From assembly GCF_007301515.1 (NCBI RefSeq), contig NZ_CP041666.1, positions 3,100,001 through 3,164,000 of the forward strand: a stretch of 64,000 bases of DNA. Reading direction: 5' to 3'. The position numbers and the translations under genes were made by a program. Positions 32,974-41,308 of this stretch are shown here, piece by piece. Source of the DNA: Radiobacillus deserti. Lineage in GTDB: Bacteria; Bacillota; Bacilli; Bacillales; Amphibacillaceae. The notes under the pieces are model-generated. The model had not been told where the DNA came from, ran no database searches, and worked only from the letters and a program-made list of their open reading frames with translations. The first letter of the stretch is position 1. Each line of letters begins with the position of its first letter.

Positions 32974-33001
32974 GTTGTATGTCTAAGGTGTAAAATGAGA
33001 C
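32974..33001 (-). promoter_or_regulatory. Sigma-E-like promoter of spoIIID
   Basis: The minus strand reads GTCTCATT (32994-33001), 12 bases and CATACAAC (32974-32981), close to the sigma-E consensus (-35 near GTCATATT, -10 CATACAAT). Known mother-cell expression of spoIIID fits. Confidence 0.6.
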
Positions 33002-33187
33002 ATGGTGATGTTCGTGGTAACAGTGTATGATGGATTTTAGAAAATGAAGGGGACTTTTGCTTATTCATTGTTGCTGTGTATAGAGCCCGCTATCTTCACC
33101 TCAGACCTTTGTTTTCTTGGTTTGTAAACATTTTATTAATAAACAAGGCTGATTATGCCAACTTTTCAATAAAACTTGGATGCGCAG

Positions 33188-33239
33188 GCTTCAACGGTGA
33201 AGCTTAGAAAGGACTGCCAAAAGGAGAGGGGGCAGTCCT
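33188..33239 (-). terminator. Two hairpins below the secreted-peptide gene
   Basis: AGGACTGCC (33210-33218) pairs with GGCAGTCCT (33231-33239), then TTTCT; a second small hairpin GCTTCA-ACGG-TGAAGC (33188-33203) follows. They end the receptor-peptide transcription unit. The rest of 33002-33187 shows no gene. Confidence 0.65.
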
Positions 33240-33280
33240 GTAAGTAGATGCATCTAGAAAGAGAGGATTCATAAAAGACA

Positions 33281-33463
33281 TTATCCGATATCACCATAAC
33301 CTGGGTCAGCCTTCTGAGGATCATCATTGCTTGTATCTGAGGATGTAACATCCGTAGTCGACGTACCTGAATCTGTTGCTTCTGCTGCATCCGCTACTTG
33401 GAAACTTGGTTGACTAAGGTGAAGCAAAATGACAATCGCTAAAATAGAAAGTAGCTTCTTCAT
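33281..33463 (-). CDS. Small secreted pro-peptide, AimP/Phr-like
   Basis: A 60-residue protein with a Sec signal peptide (KKLLSILAIVILLHLS, cleavage probably after VADAA near residue 27). A Ser/Thr/Asp-rich pro-region follows, and the C-terminus ends KADPGYGDIG. AimP and Phr precursors have this layout, with the last 5-8 residues released as the signal. It starts 80 bases after an AimR-family receptor gene on the same strand, the order used in arbitrium systems. GGGAGGGG precedes the ATG. The mature peptide is inferred to be the extreme C-terminus. Confidence 0.7.
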   Translation of the reverse strand: MKKLLSILAIVILLHLSQPSFQVADAAEATDSGTSTTDVTSSDTSNDDPQKADPGYGDIG

Positions 33464-33543
33464 ATTTTCCCCTCCCTTCTCTTCTAGTAATATAGAAAAT
33501 CGAGCTTCCCATTCCTGCCTAGAATACGAAGCACGATTATTCC

Positions 33544-34551
33544 CTACAATGACTTTAAGGCGAGTAAAGGCAATTTGGAAAAGAAATAATCACTTCTCTT
33601 TTCAATAAATTCGTAATACGACTGTTTCAATAAATCTTTATTTTGTTTGGCTAGTCCTAAATAATAGAGTGTAAAAGGACTTTCATATGGAAGTTTTTCT
33701 AGCAACTGAATTGCTATTATTGAGTTCCCTTTGGCAATTTCCAGATGTGCTTGTTCCGCCAGATCTTCGGTTGTAATGTCCTTTGGCTTATGATTAAAAG
33801 CTGCTATGAATGGCAGGTTTTTATTTACATTCAGTCGGATTAAGAAATCATTATGGTAGTACTTTGCTAGTTCAATGGATTCCTCAATATGGGTAATGGA
33901 TTGCTCATAATCTTCTAATACATATGTCAGTGCTAGATTAGTGTGGATATTTGCTTGACGGTCTAGACTAAATGTTTCATTAAGTACTTGGAACGCATGC
34001 TTTCTTGCTAATACAAGCTCGTTTCGTTTCCAATAATAAATGAACAATACTTCGTGTAGTCTCGTTTCAAACAACCTATGTAAGAAGGGATCTTCGACTT
34101 GTTTTAATAATTCATACTGCTCGTCCAAGTAATTGGACAGTGCGCCAAAGTGGTGAGCTCCGTAGTGGATGTATATTTGCAGAAAGTTCTTCAATATACA
34201 AAGCTCTGGGGAATATACGTTCATTTTCTGAAGTCTTTCTAAAAGCTTGGGACCAGACAACGTTTGATTTTTTCTGGCAAGCTGTAGCTCATACATGTGG
34301 CCCCATTGTCGATTCAATGGATTCGTACTTTGGATATTTTTTTTAATAAGATTATGTAAGTCGTGATCAAATCCGTTCATGTACAAAAACTCTAAACCAA
34401 CACGCATGTCTGATTCAGATGTTGTTCGGAGACAATACTCTTTCGCCATCGTGATTGCTTCTTTTGGACTGTACATTTTGGACTTCCATATGAGAAAGGG
34501 ATGAAAGCCACCTGATTCTTCTACTGGCCAATCATGTAAGGGTACTTTCAA
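33544..34551 (-). CDS. AimR-family peptide receptor (TPR-like), short form
   Basis: A 335-residue helical-repeat protein of the AimR (lysis-lysogeny pheromone receptor) family. It aligns by eye with phage AimR from about KEAITMAKEYCLRTT onward. The C-terminal part LAEQAHLEIAKGNSIIAIQL, LYYLGLAKQNKD and FFSKLPLLALKSL is characteristic. Phage AimR (about 386 residues) has an N-terminal helix-turn-helix; here about 50 residues of that end are absent. GGAG lies six bases before TTG 34551, which I prefer to the ATG two codons earlier. No phage genes are nearby. The peptide gene follows. Confidence 0.8.
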   Translation of the reverse strand: MKVPLHDWPVEESGGFHPFLIWKSKMYSPKEAITMAKEYCLRTTSESDMRVGLEFLYMNGFDHDLHNLIKKNIQSTNPLNRQWGHMYELQLARKNQTLSGPKLLERLQKMNVYSPELCILKNFLQIYIHYGAHHFGALSNYLDEQYELLKQVEDPFLHRLFETRLHEVLFIYYWKRNELVLARKHAFQVLNETFSLDRQANIHTNLALTYVLEDYEQSITHIEESIELAKYYHNDFLIRLNVNKNLPFIAAFNHKPKDITTEDLAEQAHLEIAKGNSIIAIQLLEKLPYESPFTLYYLGLAKQNKDLLKQSYYEFIEKRSDYFFSKLPLLALKSL

Positions 34552-34680
34552 AATCATTCTCCTTTCATCTATTTACAAAAATAACCAACGTTTTCCTAAT
34601 TATGTCATAAATACGAGGGATTTCAACCCATTTCTCAGGTTAATCGTTCGACAGTTTATGAGATTTTTTGCGAGGTATGA

Positions 34681-34772
34681 GGTTGAGCTGGGGGCGGGTG
34701 CTCTGGCTGGTGAACGTGAGCTGGCTTGGGAGGGTGCGCAGGCTTTGGGCAGTGGCTTGGGCTTGGTTGGGA
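34681..34772 (+). other. G-rich tract between receptor gene and array 3
   Basis: About 90 bases in which the plus strand is strongly G-rich, with many GGG runs (GGGGGCGGG, TTGGGAGGG, TTTGGGC, TTGGGCTTGG), unlike the AT-rich neighbours. It could form G-quadruplexes or be a worn simple repeat. No ORF fits. Confidence 0.5.
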
Positions 34773-34788
34773 GTTAATCGGATTCGCT

Positions 34789-34930
34789 TACTTTCATAAT
34801 ACCGGAGTTTACTTTCAATATTTAATCGATACTTTCAATTAATGAAGATAACTTTCAGTTAGAAGCATTTTACTTTCAAAATATCCGGAAATACTTTCAA
34901 AATCTAAAAATCTAGATTTTGTTAACGTTC
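34789..34930. repeat. Phased array 3: TACTTTCA every 20-21 bp
   Basis: TACTTTCA starts at 34789, 34810, 34830, 34850 (AACTTTCA), 34871 and 34892; spacings are 21, 20, 20, 21 and 21. TTAACGTTC at 34922 resembles the CTAACGTTC edge unit of array 2. It lies between the spoIIQ terminator and the G-rich tract. Confidence 0.85.
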
Positions 34931-34942
34931 GCTCCAGCACAA

Positions 34943-34971
34943 CAAAGAGCCCTAGGATTTCCCTAGGGCTC
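34943..34971 (-). terminator. Terminator of spoIIQ
   Basis: GAGCCCTAGG (34947-34956) pairs perfectly with CCTAGGGCTC (34962-34971); TTTGTTGT follows on the minus strand. Confidence 0.88.
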
Positions 34972-34981
34972 TCGCTGCCCA

Positions 34982-35866
34982 TTACGTATGTGCTGTTGCA
35001 GCAGAGGATTCGCTGTTCTCACCAACGGAATCATCTGGTTTTTCATCTCCAGATTGGTCCGTGTTCTTGCTGTCTTCTTGCTGTTGACTGCTGTCTGGTT
35101 GTTCTTCACCTTTTGGTTGTTCTTCCGTAGAAGTACTGGAAGTTTCTTTTTCCTTTTCCACGTTTAGCTTGCTAAGTGGTTGGTTAAAAAATTCCTCCGG
35201 GTTCACTGCAGTTTCGCCTTGGCGCACTTCAAAGTGTACGTGTACGCCGCTAGCTTGTCCGAATAGGTTGCGTCCTGCTGTTGCAATGACGTCTCCTTGC
35301 TTTACTTCTGCACCTGCTTCTACAAGTACATTTTCTAGGCTAGCATAGTAAGTTGTTACATCGTTCTCATGTGTGATCTTCACAACATTTCCTAGTAATG
35401 GATCTTGTTCTACTTCTGTTACCGTTCCGCTTAAGGACGCTGCAACATCAAATGCTTTTCCATCACTAGAAGCGATGTCTACCCCTTTGCTTTGGTAATA
35501 TTTATTGTTGTATAGAACAAGTGCTTTTTCTTGATCTTCTGCTTCTGCGTCATAGTCATAGAACTTCGTTACAATTTGCGCCTGACTTTCTTCCTTAATA
35601 GGCATTTTTAGTACTTCCTCTTGCTCCATAACTGGTTGAGATTCTGGTTCATCCCCTAGAGTACCATTGCCTGTAACGCTATCGCCAGTTTTTTCAGATT
35701 CTGGCTCGTCACCTGCTAATGGATTCTGACTTTCTAAGTTTTGATACCATAATACTCCAGTTAGTAACAACGCCGCCATTGTTAGGTACAGTGCCGGAAA
35801 AAACCATTTTTTACGGAAGACGCGTTTCATCCCATTTTTTGAAACGTTGTTGTTTTCCTCTCTCAT
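34982..35866 (-). CDS. spoIIQ: Stage II sporulation protein Q (SpoIIQ, LytM-like)
   Basis: A 294-residue forespore membrane protein. It has one N-terminal helix (WFFPALYLTMAALLLTGVLWY, residues 21-41), an acidic linker and a LytM/M23 domain (about 130-245). The C-terminal tail is long, disordered and Ser/Gln/Glu-rich. The HVHFEV half of the zinc site is kept, but the first ligand His is replaced by Ser (SKGVDIA), so it is probably catalytically dead like B. subtilis SpoIIQ. It docks with SpoIIIAH across the septum. The ATG at 35866 was chosen by the spacing to GAGGTG. Confidence 0.93.
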   Translation of the reverse strand: MREENNNVSKNGMKRVFRKKWFFPALYLTMAALLLTGVLWYQNLESQNPLAGDEPESEKTGDSVTGNGTLGDEPESQPVMEQEEVLKMPIKEESQAQIVTKFYDYDAEAEDQEKALVLYNNKYYQSKGVDIASSDGKAFDVAASLSGTVTEVEQDPLLGNVVKITHENDVTTYYASLENVLVEAGAEVKQGDVIATAGRNLFGQASGVHVHFEVRQGETAVNPEEFFNQPLSKLNVEKEKETSSTSTEEQPKGEEQPDSSQQQEDSKNTDQSGDEKPDDSVGENSESSAATAHT

Positions 35867-35971
35867 TGTCATCACCTCAGCAACCATTCTCGTCACTTTG
35901 AGGAAGATATATACATGGGAGGAATAATTTTTTTCTACTTATGTTCTTACAATCTCCTTTAATTATGCATG

Positions 35972-35998
35972 AAAAAGCAGCGAGATATGCTCGCTGCT
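35972..35998 (-). terminator. Terminator of spoIID
   Basis: AGCAGCGAG (35976-35984), loop ATATG, CTCGCTGCT (35990-35998), then TTTTTC on the minus strand. Confidence 0.85.
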
Positions 35999-37053
35999 TA
36001 TTTTGACGCTAATTTTGTCACTAATTTCGGCACGGCGGAGTCGACGGTTGATACGTTCGCACCTTTATAGTAGTACGTAATGATGTCTTTATAGGACTTG
36101 CCTTCTTTTGCCATTCCATTCGCACCATATTGACTCATTCCAATTCCGTGACCGTAGCCTCTTGTTTTAAATATAAGATGGTCGTTTTTTTGTTCAATAT
36201 CAAAATCACTAGATCTTAACTCTAACTTATCTCTCACCTCTCTTCCTGTGAACGTTTTTCCACCAATCACGATTTCTGCTACACGTTTTCCTTCTGTGCG
36301 ACTTATCTCTGCAACAGCTTTTGCATTCGGATTGAGTTTAATGCCGAGTGCAGCTTCTACTTCAGCAACCGTCATGATTTTTTGATCCATGTATTTTGGG
36401 GAATCCAAATCCCACGGACTTTTTACACTACGTAAATAAGGAAGTTTATTTTCCCAATAATCCTCAGAATTCTCCGTATAGCCATTACTTGTCGAGAAAA
36501 ATGCCGGAGTAATTGGTTGGTTTTTATACGTAATAATTTCCCCTTTTGTTTGTGCCACGGCCTTCGTTATTTTTTCTATTTTCCAATTATAGTCTGCTCC
36601 CCATGTTGCTCGTAGTTCTTCATCATTCTTATATACTTGGTGCTGTACAGTATCGGTCACATCCGCACCTTGCGGAATTTCTTGATTGTTATGCTCTAGA
36701 AAATTAATAACATAGGTTCTTGCTGCCAACGCTTGTGCCTTCAGTGCTTCCAGCTCAAAATCTGCGGGCATTTCTGACGCCACCACACGTGCAACGTATG
36801 ACTCTAGTGGGACTTCTTCAACTTTTTTGGCATTCGTTCGATACACTTCTACAGCAAATGCAGAATCACTTGGTTCCAGCGAAACTTGCTCTGCTGCCTT
36901 CGTTGTGGATACCGTTTGTTTTTCGTCCCCAGATTGAATAAACGGTACAACGATAACAGTGGGGATGAGGAGTATAACGGAAAATAGGCTTGCGATTAGA
37001 ATAATACTTGGTTTCTTCCAGCTGTTCTGATTAACTTGTTTAGTTTTTTTCAT
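35998..37053 (-). CDS. spoIID: Stage II sporulation protein D (SpoIID)
   Basis: A 351-residue membrane-anchored lytic transglycosylase of engulfment. The N-terminal helix is about residues 14-35, then PLESYVARVVASEMPADFEL (with the catalytic glutamate), EALKAQALAARTYVIN and C-terminal GYGHGIGMSQYGANGMA. It works with SpoIIM and SpoIIP at the septum. AAAGGAGG precedes the ATG. In B. subtilis it directly follows murAA; here about 17 kb separates them. Confidence 0.95.
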   Translation of the reverse strand: MKKTKQVNQNSWKKPSIILIASLFSVILLIPTVIVVPFIQSGDEKQTVSTTKAAEQVSLEPSDSAFAVEVYRTNAKKVEEVPLESYVARVVASEMPADFELEALKAQALAARTYVINFLEHNNQEIPQGADVTDTVQHQVYKNDEELRATWGADYNWKIEKITKAVAQTKGEIITYKNQPITPAFFSTSNGYTENSEDYWENKLPYLRSVKSPWDLDSPKYMDQKIMTVAEVEAALGIKLNPNAKAVAEISRTEGKRVAEIVIGGKTFTGREVRDKLELRSSDFDIEQKNDHLIFKTRGYGHGIGMSQYGANGMAKEGKSYKDIITYYYKGANVSTVDSAVPKLVTKLASK

Positions 37054-37171
37054 GGTGGCCTCCTTTCTAGTTTCTCTACTAATAAATCTATACAGGAGGG
37101 GAAAACAATAGAACTAGAAATTATGGCTATTTAGTAAACTTTTTGATAGAGCTCGTCCACCAAGGCTTAGG

Positions 37172-38176
37172 CTACTTATTCCCACAGGAAGAACGGATTA
37201 CTAAATCTGAATCTACCATCACGGAGCTGGAGCCTGTGCTCCCATTGATAAAATCTTCTAACATATGTGCGGCGAGCTTTCCGATCTTTTGCGTGTTTTG
37301 ATGAATTGTGGTTAAAGCAGGGGTTACGTAACGGCTGAGGTCAATATCGTCACAGCCTATGACAGCAATGTCCTCCGGAACAGACAATCCATGTTCTTTG
37401 ATAGCTTGTATTGCTCCAATTGCCATAAGGTCACCTGCAGCAAATAAGGCGCTAGGTAGTGGACCCGGCTTTTGTAACAAACGCTTCATCGCTTCATATC
37501 CACTGGATTCTTTAAAATCTCCATACTCCACCCAATTTTCTTGGACATCCAGTCCAAACTCGGCCATCGCTTGATAAAAACCCTGTTTTCGTAATAAGCC
37601 AACGGTCATCGATGAAAGTCCACCGATAAATGCAATTTCTCGGTGACCTAGTAAATAAAAGTGCTCGACTACTTTTTTACCAATGTTTTTGTTATCGGAC
37701 ATTAAATAGCCGGAGGAATCACCTGTTAGCTCAATATCCACTCCAATGCAAGGGATGTTGCTTTGATCTAATTCTTTTACGTAATGCTGGATCTCGTCCC
37801 CACCAATGATGATGCAGCCAGCAACATCCGCTTCAAGACACCGAGCTAAATAATCGTAAGTGGCTTCTTCTGTTTCCTCTTTACTAGAGAAGAATAGTAA
37901 GTTATAGCCATCCTCCCCAATTTCTTTAGCGAAGGAATCGATGACATCAATAAAAAATGGATGCTTGATATCCGCTCCTACCGCATAGATCACTCCGATG
38001 GTCTTCGCCTTTTTATTGTAGGAATTTTGTTTAGGAGCATAGCCTGTCTCTTTGATGGCTTGCATAATTTTTTCTTTCGTTTCTTCCCCAACATCCGGAT
38101 AGTTATGAATCACTTTTGATACGGTTGCAGGAGATACGCCAGTCAGCTCTGCCAACTGTTGAATGGTTACTTTCAT
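37172..38176 (-). CDS. LacI-family transcriptional regulator
   Basis: A 334-residue repressor. The N-terminal HTH is VTIQQLAELTGVSPATVSKV and the hinge region is YNKKAKTIGVIY; the periplasmic-binding-like sensor domain (residues 60-334) includes GCDDIDLSRYVTPALTTIHQ. It is divergent from the GH5 cellulase gene, with two LacI/CcpA-type operator sites between them, so it probably controls that gene in response to a cellulose breakdown sugar. The start at 38176 fits the family N-terminus; the ribosome binding site (GTGAG or GGGTGA) is poor. Confidence 0.88.
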   Translation of the reverse strand: MKVTIQQLAELTGVSPATVSKVIHNYPDVGEETKEKIMQAIKETGYAPKQNSYNKKAKTIGVIYAVGADIKHPFFIDVIDSFAKEIGEDGYNLLFFSSKEETEEATYDYLARCLEADVAGCIIIGGDEIQHYVKELDQSNIPCIGVDIELTGDSSGYLMSDNKNIGKKVVEHFYLLGHREIAFIGGLSSMTVGLLRKQGFYQAMAEFGLDVQENWVEYGDFKESSGYEAMKRLLQKPGPLPSALFAAGDLMAIGAIQAIKEHGLSVPEDIAVIGCDDIDLSRYVTPALTTIHQNTQKIGKLAAHMLEDFINGSTGSSSVMVDSDLVIRSSCGNK

Positions 38177-38345
38177 GTCACCCAACTCACTTTTCGACTT
38201 CATTTGTTTAAGTATAGCCTAGAAAATCTTGGGTTGTCATTACTTAGTAATATTTTACGAAAATTTTCGCAACGAAGAGAATTTTATTCAAATCTAAAGG
38301 GTCTAGCCATAAAGTCCTATATTATACTGTCTGAAAGGATTTTTA

Positions 38346-38375
38346 TTGACCACAATCCGGATGTGTTGATATGAT
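38346..38375 (+). promoter_or_regulatory. Promoter of the cellulase gene
   Basis: TTGACC (38346-38351), 18 bases, TATGAT (38370-38375), about 110 bases before the start codon. Two operators lie immediately downstream. Confidence 0.6.
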
Positions 38376-38380
38376 ATTTT

Positions 38381-38420
38381 TGTAAACGTTTTCGCCATTC
38401 TTCTCGTGAAAGCGTTTTAT
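38381..38420. promoter_or_regulatory. Two LacI/CcpA-type operators
   Basis: TGTAAACGTTTTCG (38381-38394) and TGAAAGCGTTTTAT (38407-38420) match the cre/LacI-family pattern TGWAANCGNTNWCA at 13 and 12 of 14 positions. They lie just past the promoter, where a bound repressor would block transcription. Either the adjacent LacI protein or CcpA could bind. Confidence 0.65.
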
Positions 38421-38485
38421 ATTACGAAATATTTCGTTGAACAACATGATGAACAGAATCATTAAAATACGGGAGGGGTATTGAA

Positions 38486-41266
38486 TTGAAAAAAAGGAAG
38501 GTAAGAAGGTATTTAGCTATGATGATGATTGTTGGATTAATCACTACGTTGTTTCCAAGTTCTATTTTTGCAGCTGAGTCTGATTACGATAATTTAATAG
38601 TAGATACAGCGAAAAAACCATCAGAAGCTGGTGCACTGCAAATAATCGATCATAACGGAATGAAAACACTTGGGGATCAAAACGGAAATCCCATTCAGCT
38701 ACGCGGAATGAGTACACATGGCTTACAGTGGTTTCCAGATATTTTAAATAAAAATGCTTTTTCTGCGCTAGCGAATGATTGGGATGCAAATGTCGTTCGT
38801 TTAGCGATGTATGTTGGAGAGGATGGCTATGCCTCAAATCCTGAGGTGATCAAACAACGTGTGATCGACGGCATAGAGCTTGCTATTGCCAATGATATGT
38901 ATGTCATTGTGGACTGGCATGTGCATGCACCAGGTGACCCAACGGCCGATGTCTATAGTGGAGCGATGGATTTTTTCAAAGAAATCTCTTCTCTCTATCC
39001 GAATAATCCACACATTATCTACGAGGTGGCAAACGAACCAAATCCGAATGAACCAGGTGTAACCAATGATGCGGCTGGCTGGCAAGTGATCAAATCTTAC
39101 GCAGAGCCAATCATTCAAATGCTACGCGACACCGGAAATGAGAACTTAGTCATTGTCGGTAGTCCGAACTGGAGCCAGCGTCCGGATTTAGCAGCAGATA
39201 ATCCTATTGATGATGACAATACCATTTATACGGTTCACTTTTATTCCGGTACCCATGCTCCTTCCGATAATAGTTTAGATCGAGAAAATGTCATGAGCAA
39301 CGCTCGCTATGCAATTGAAAATGGTGTAGCGGTGTTTGCATCGGAATGGGGAACGAGTGAAGCAAGCGGCAATAATGGTCCCTTTTTAGAGGAGGCAGAT
39401 GCTTGGATTGATTTCTTGAATGGCAACAACATTAGCTGGGTGAACTGGTCTCTGACAAATAAAAATGAAACTTCAGCAGCGTTTTTACCCTATATACTAG
39501 GTAAGCATGATGCCACTTCTTTGGACCCAGGTGAAGACCAGGTGTGGGCTGTGGATGAACTTAGTGTTTCCGGAGAGTATGTTCGTGCTCGTATCAAAGG
39601 AATTCCGTATGAGCCAATCGATCGAACTGAACGAGAAGATTTTACGGAAACCATTTGGAACTTTGATGATGGTACGTTGCAAGGATTTGGAGTTAACGCA
39701 GATAGTCCGATTCAAGATGTTGTTGTAAGTAATGTGGATGGAAAGCTTCATATTGATCCAAAAGGAGCGAGTAATGATCTTTCAGACGGTAACTATTGGG
39801 CAAATATGAGATTATCAGCGGATGGTACCACTGTAAGACCAGACTTATTTGGTGCAGAGGAGTTAAGGATGGATGTGTATGCAGATCAACCAACGACTGT
39901 GTCGATTGCTGCCATTCCACAGAGTGCAGATCATGGCTGGGCAAATCCTCTAAACGCTGTTCAAGTTGTTCCGGAAGATTTTAAAGTACAAGAAGATGGT
40001 ACTTATAAAGCAACCTTAACGATTACAAAAGCTGATGCACCAAATTTAGAAGCGATTGCTAAGGATGCCAATGATAGTATTTTAACGAACATCGTTTTAT
40101 TTGTTGGAACGGAGAATGGCGGGCCAGTTTCCATTGATAACATAGCTGTTTCTGGAAACCGTGCTGTAGTAGAGGAACCTGTCGTTCATGATGAGCTTGG
40201 TACTCCTTCCCTCCCGTCTACATTCGAAGATGGGACCCGACAAGGTTGGGCTTGGGATGGTGGATCCGGTGTAAAAACAGCTTTAACCATCGAATCTGCG
40301 AATGGGTCAAATGCTTTAAGCTGGACTGCTGCATATCCTGAAGTGAAACCAGACGATGCTTGGGCTTCTGCGCCGCGTCTCATGCTTGGTGGGATAAATG
40401 CAACTAGAGGAGAGAATGACTATTTAACGTTTGATTTTTACTTGAAACCAGACCGAGCGACACAAGGTGCTCTTTCTCTCAATCTAGCTTTTGCCCCACC
40501 TAGTCTAGGATACTGGGCACAAGCAGTGGAAACGGTTGACATTGACTTGGAAGCTTTAGATCAAAAGAATGTTACCGAAGATGGCTTATTTCACTATGAG
40601 GTAGCCTTTGATTTAACTCAAATTCGGGATGGAAAAGTTATCGAGCCAGATACACTGCTGCGCGATATTACGTTAATAGTTGCGGATGTAGACAGTGATT
40701 TTGCTGGTACGATGTATGTGGATAACGTACGATTTGAAAAGGATCAAACCGCTCCTGAGATTTCAGTTAGCGGTGTGGAGGACGGACAACGATTTTTGGT
40801 TGGTCAAGACGTCTCGGTCACACCAACGGTTTCGGATCAATTCGATAAAAATCCAGCGGTTACGTATGATGAGAAGTTGGATACCACTAAGCCAGGCACA
40901 CACACTTATACCGTTACGGCGACGGATCGTTCCGGTAACACAAGTCAGCTAGATATCGAGTATGTAGTGTATTCCTATAGCGGTGTATTACCACCAGTAA
41001 AGTCAGATCATGTGTTTAAAAAGAATCGGACGGTTCCAGTGAAATTTACATTGGATGATGGTGTACTAGAGGGCGCTTCCGCTTCGTTACACATTTTAGA
41101 TGAAAATGGGAAAGAGGTTCATGTTGGTGAGTTCGATTCTAAGGAAAATAGATACATGTATCATTTAAGGACTAAAGCTCTATCGGTTGGTGATTACACT
41201 GGAAGTATTGTTATGGAACTAGATGGAAACACCATTGTAAAAACATTTTCTTTCACAGTTAGATAG
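38486..41266 (+). CDS. Secreted GH5 endoglucanase (alkaline cellulase type) with CBM17/28 modules
   Basis: A 926-residue secreted cellulase. The signal peptide ends ...SSIFAA (about residue 30). The GH5 domain (about 60-375) has acid/base Glu184 in VANEPN and nucleophile Glu287 in FASEWG. Two CBM17/28-like beta-sandwich modules follow (about 395-555 and 575-750), then a bacterial Ig-like domain (DQTAPEISVSG..., about 755-835) and a terminal domain beginning YSGVLPP with NRTVPVKFTL. The layout recalls alkaliphilic Bacillus endoglucanases. It hydrolyses beta-1,4-glucan outside the cell. It starts with TTG after GGAGGGG. The only plus-strand gene in the region. Confidence 0.92.
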   Translation: MKKRKVRRYLAMMMIVGLITTLFPSSIFAAESDYDNLIVDTAKKPSEAGALQIIDHNGMKTLGDQNGNPIQLRGMSTHGLQWFPDILNKNAFSALANDWDANVVRLAMYVGEDGYASNPEVIKQRVIDGIELAIANDMYVIVDWHVHAPGDPTADVYSGAMDFFKEISSLYPNNPHIIYEVANEPNPNEPGVTNDAAGWQVIKSYAEPIIQMLRDTGNENLVIVGSPNWSQRPDLAADNPIDDDNTIYTVHFYSGTHAPSDNSLDRENVMSNARYAIENGVAVFASEWGTSEASGNNGPFLEEADAWIDFLNGNNISWVNWSLTNKNETSAAFLPYILGKHDATSLDPGEDQVWAVDELSVSGEYVRARIKGIPYEPIDRTEREDFTETIWNFDDGTLQGFGVNADSPIQDVVVSNVDGKLHIDPKGASNDLSDGNYWANMRLSADGTTVRPDLFGAEELRMDVYADQPTTVSIAAIPQSADHGWANPLNAVQVVPEDFKVQEDGTYKATLTITKADAPNLEAIAKDANDSILTNIVLFVGTENGGPVSIDNIAVSGNRAVVEEPVVHDELGTPSLPSTFEDGTRQGWAWDGGSGVKTALTIESANGSNALSWTAAYPEVKPDDAWASAPRLMLGGINATRGENDYLTFDFYLKPDRATQGALSLNLAFAPPSLGYWAQAVETVDIDLEALDQKNVTEDGLFHYEVAFDLTQIRDGKVIEPDTLLRDITLIVADVDSDFAGTMYVDNVRFEKDQTAPEISVSGVEDGQRFLVGQDVSVTPTVSDQFDKNPAVTYDEKLDTTKPGTHTYTVTATDRSGNTSQLDIEYVVYSYSGVLPPVKSDHVFKKNRTVPVKFTLDDGVLEGASASLHILDENGKEVHVGEFDSKENRYMYHLRTKALSVGDYTGSIVMELDGNTIVKTFSFTVR

Positions 41267-41276
41267 TAAGATTAAG

Positions 41277-41308
41277 AGGTTATCCCCGGGTTGGGATAAC
41301 CTCCTTTT
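41277..41308. terminator. Terminator between convergent cellulase and ykfD genes
   Basis: AGGTTATCCC (41277-41286) pairs with GGGATAACCT (41293-41302), then CCTTTT on the plus strand. Confidence 0.8.

Noticed and set aside
33281..34551. Prophage remnant carrying the AimR-like gene
   Set aside because: No integrase, repressor, lysis or structural gene is seen nearby, and the flanks are intact core sporulation genes with normal terminators.
35867..35900. Sigma-F promoter immediately before spoIIQ
   Set aside because: GTATA followed by a loosely GG-like -10 is visible, but the match is too weak and too near the start codon to annotate.
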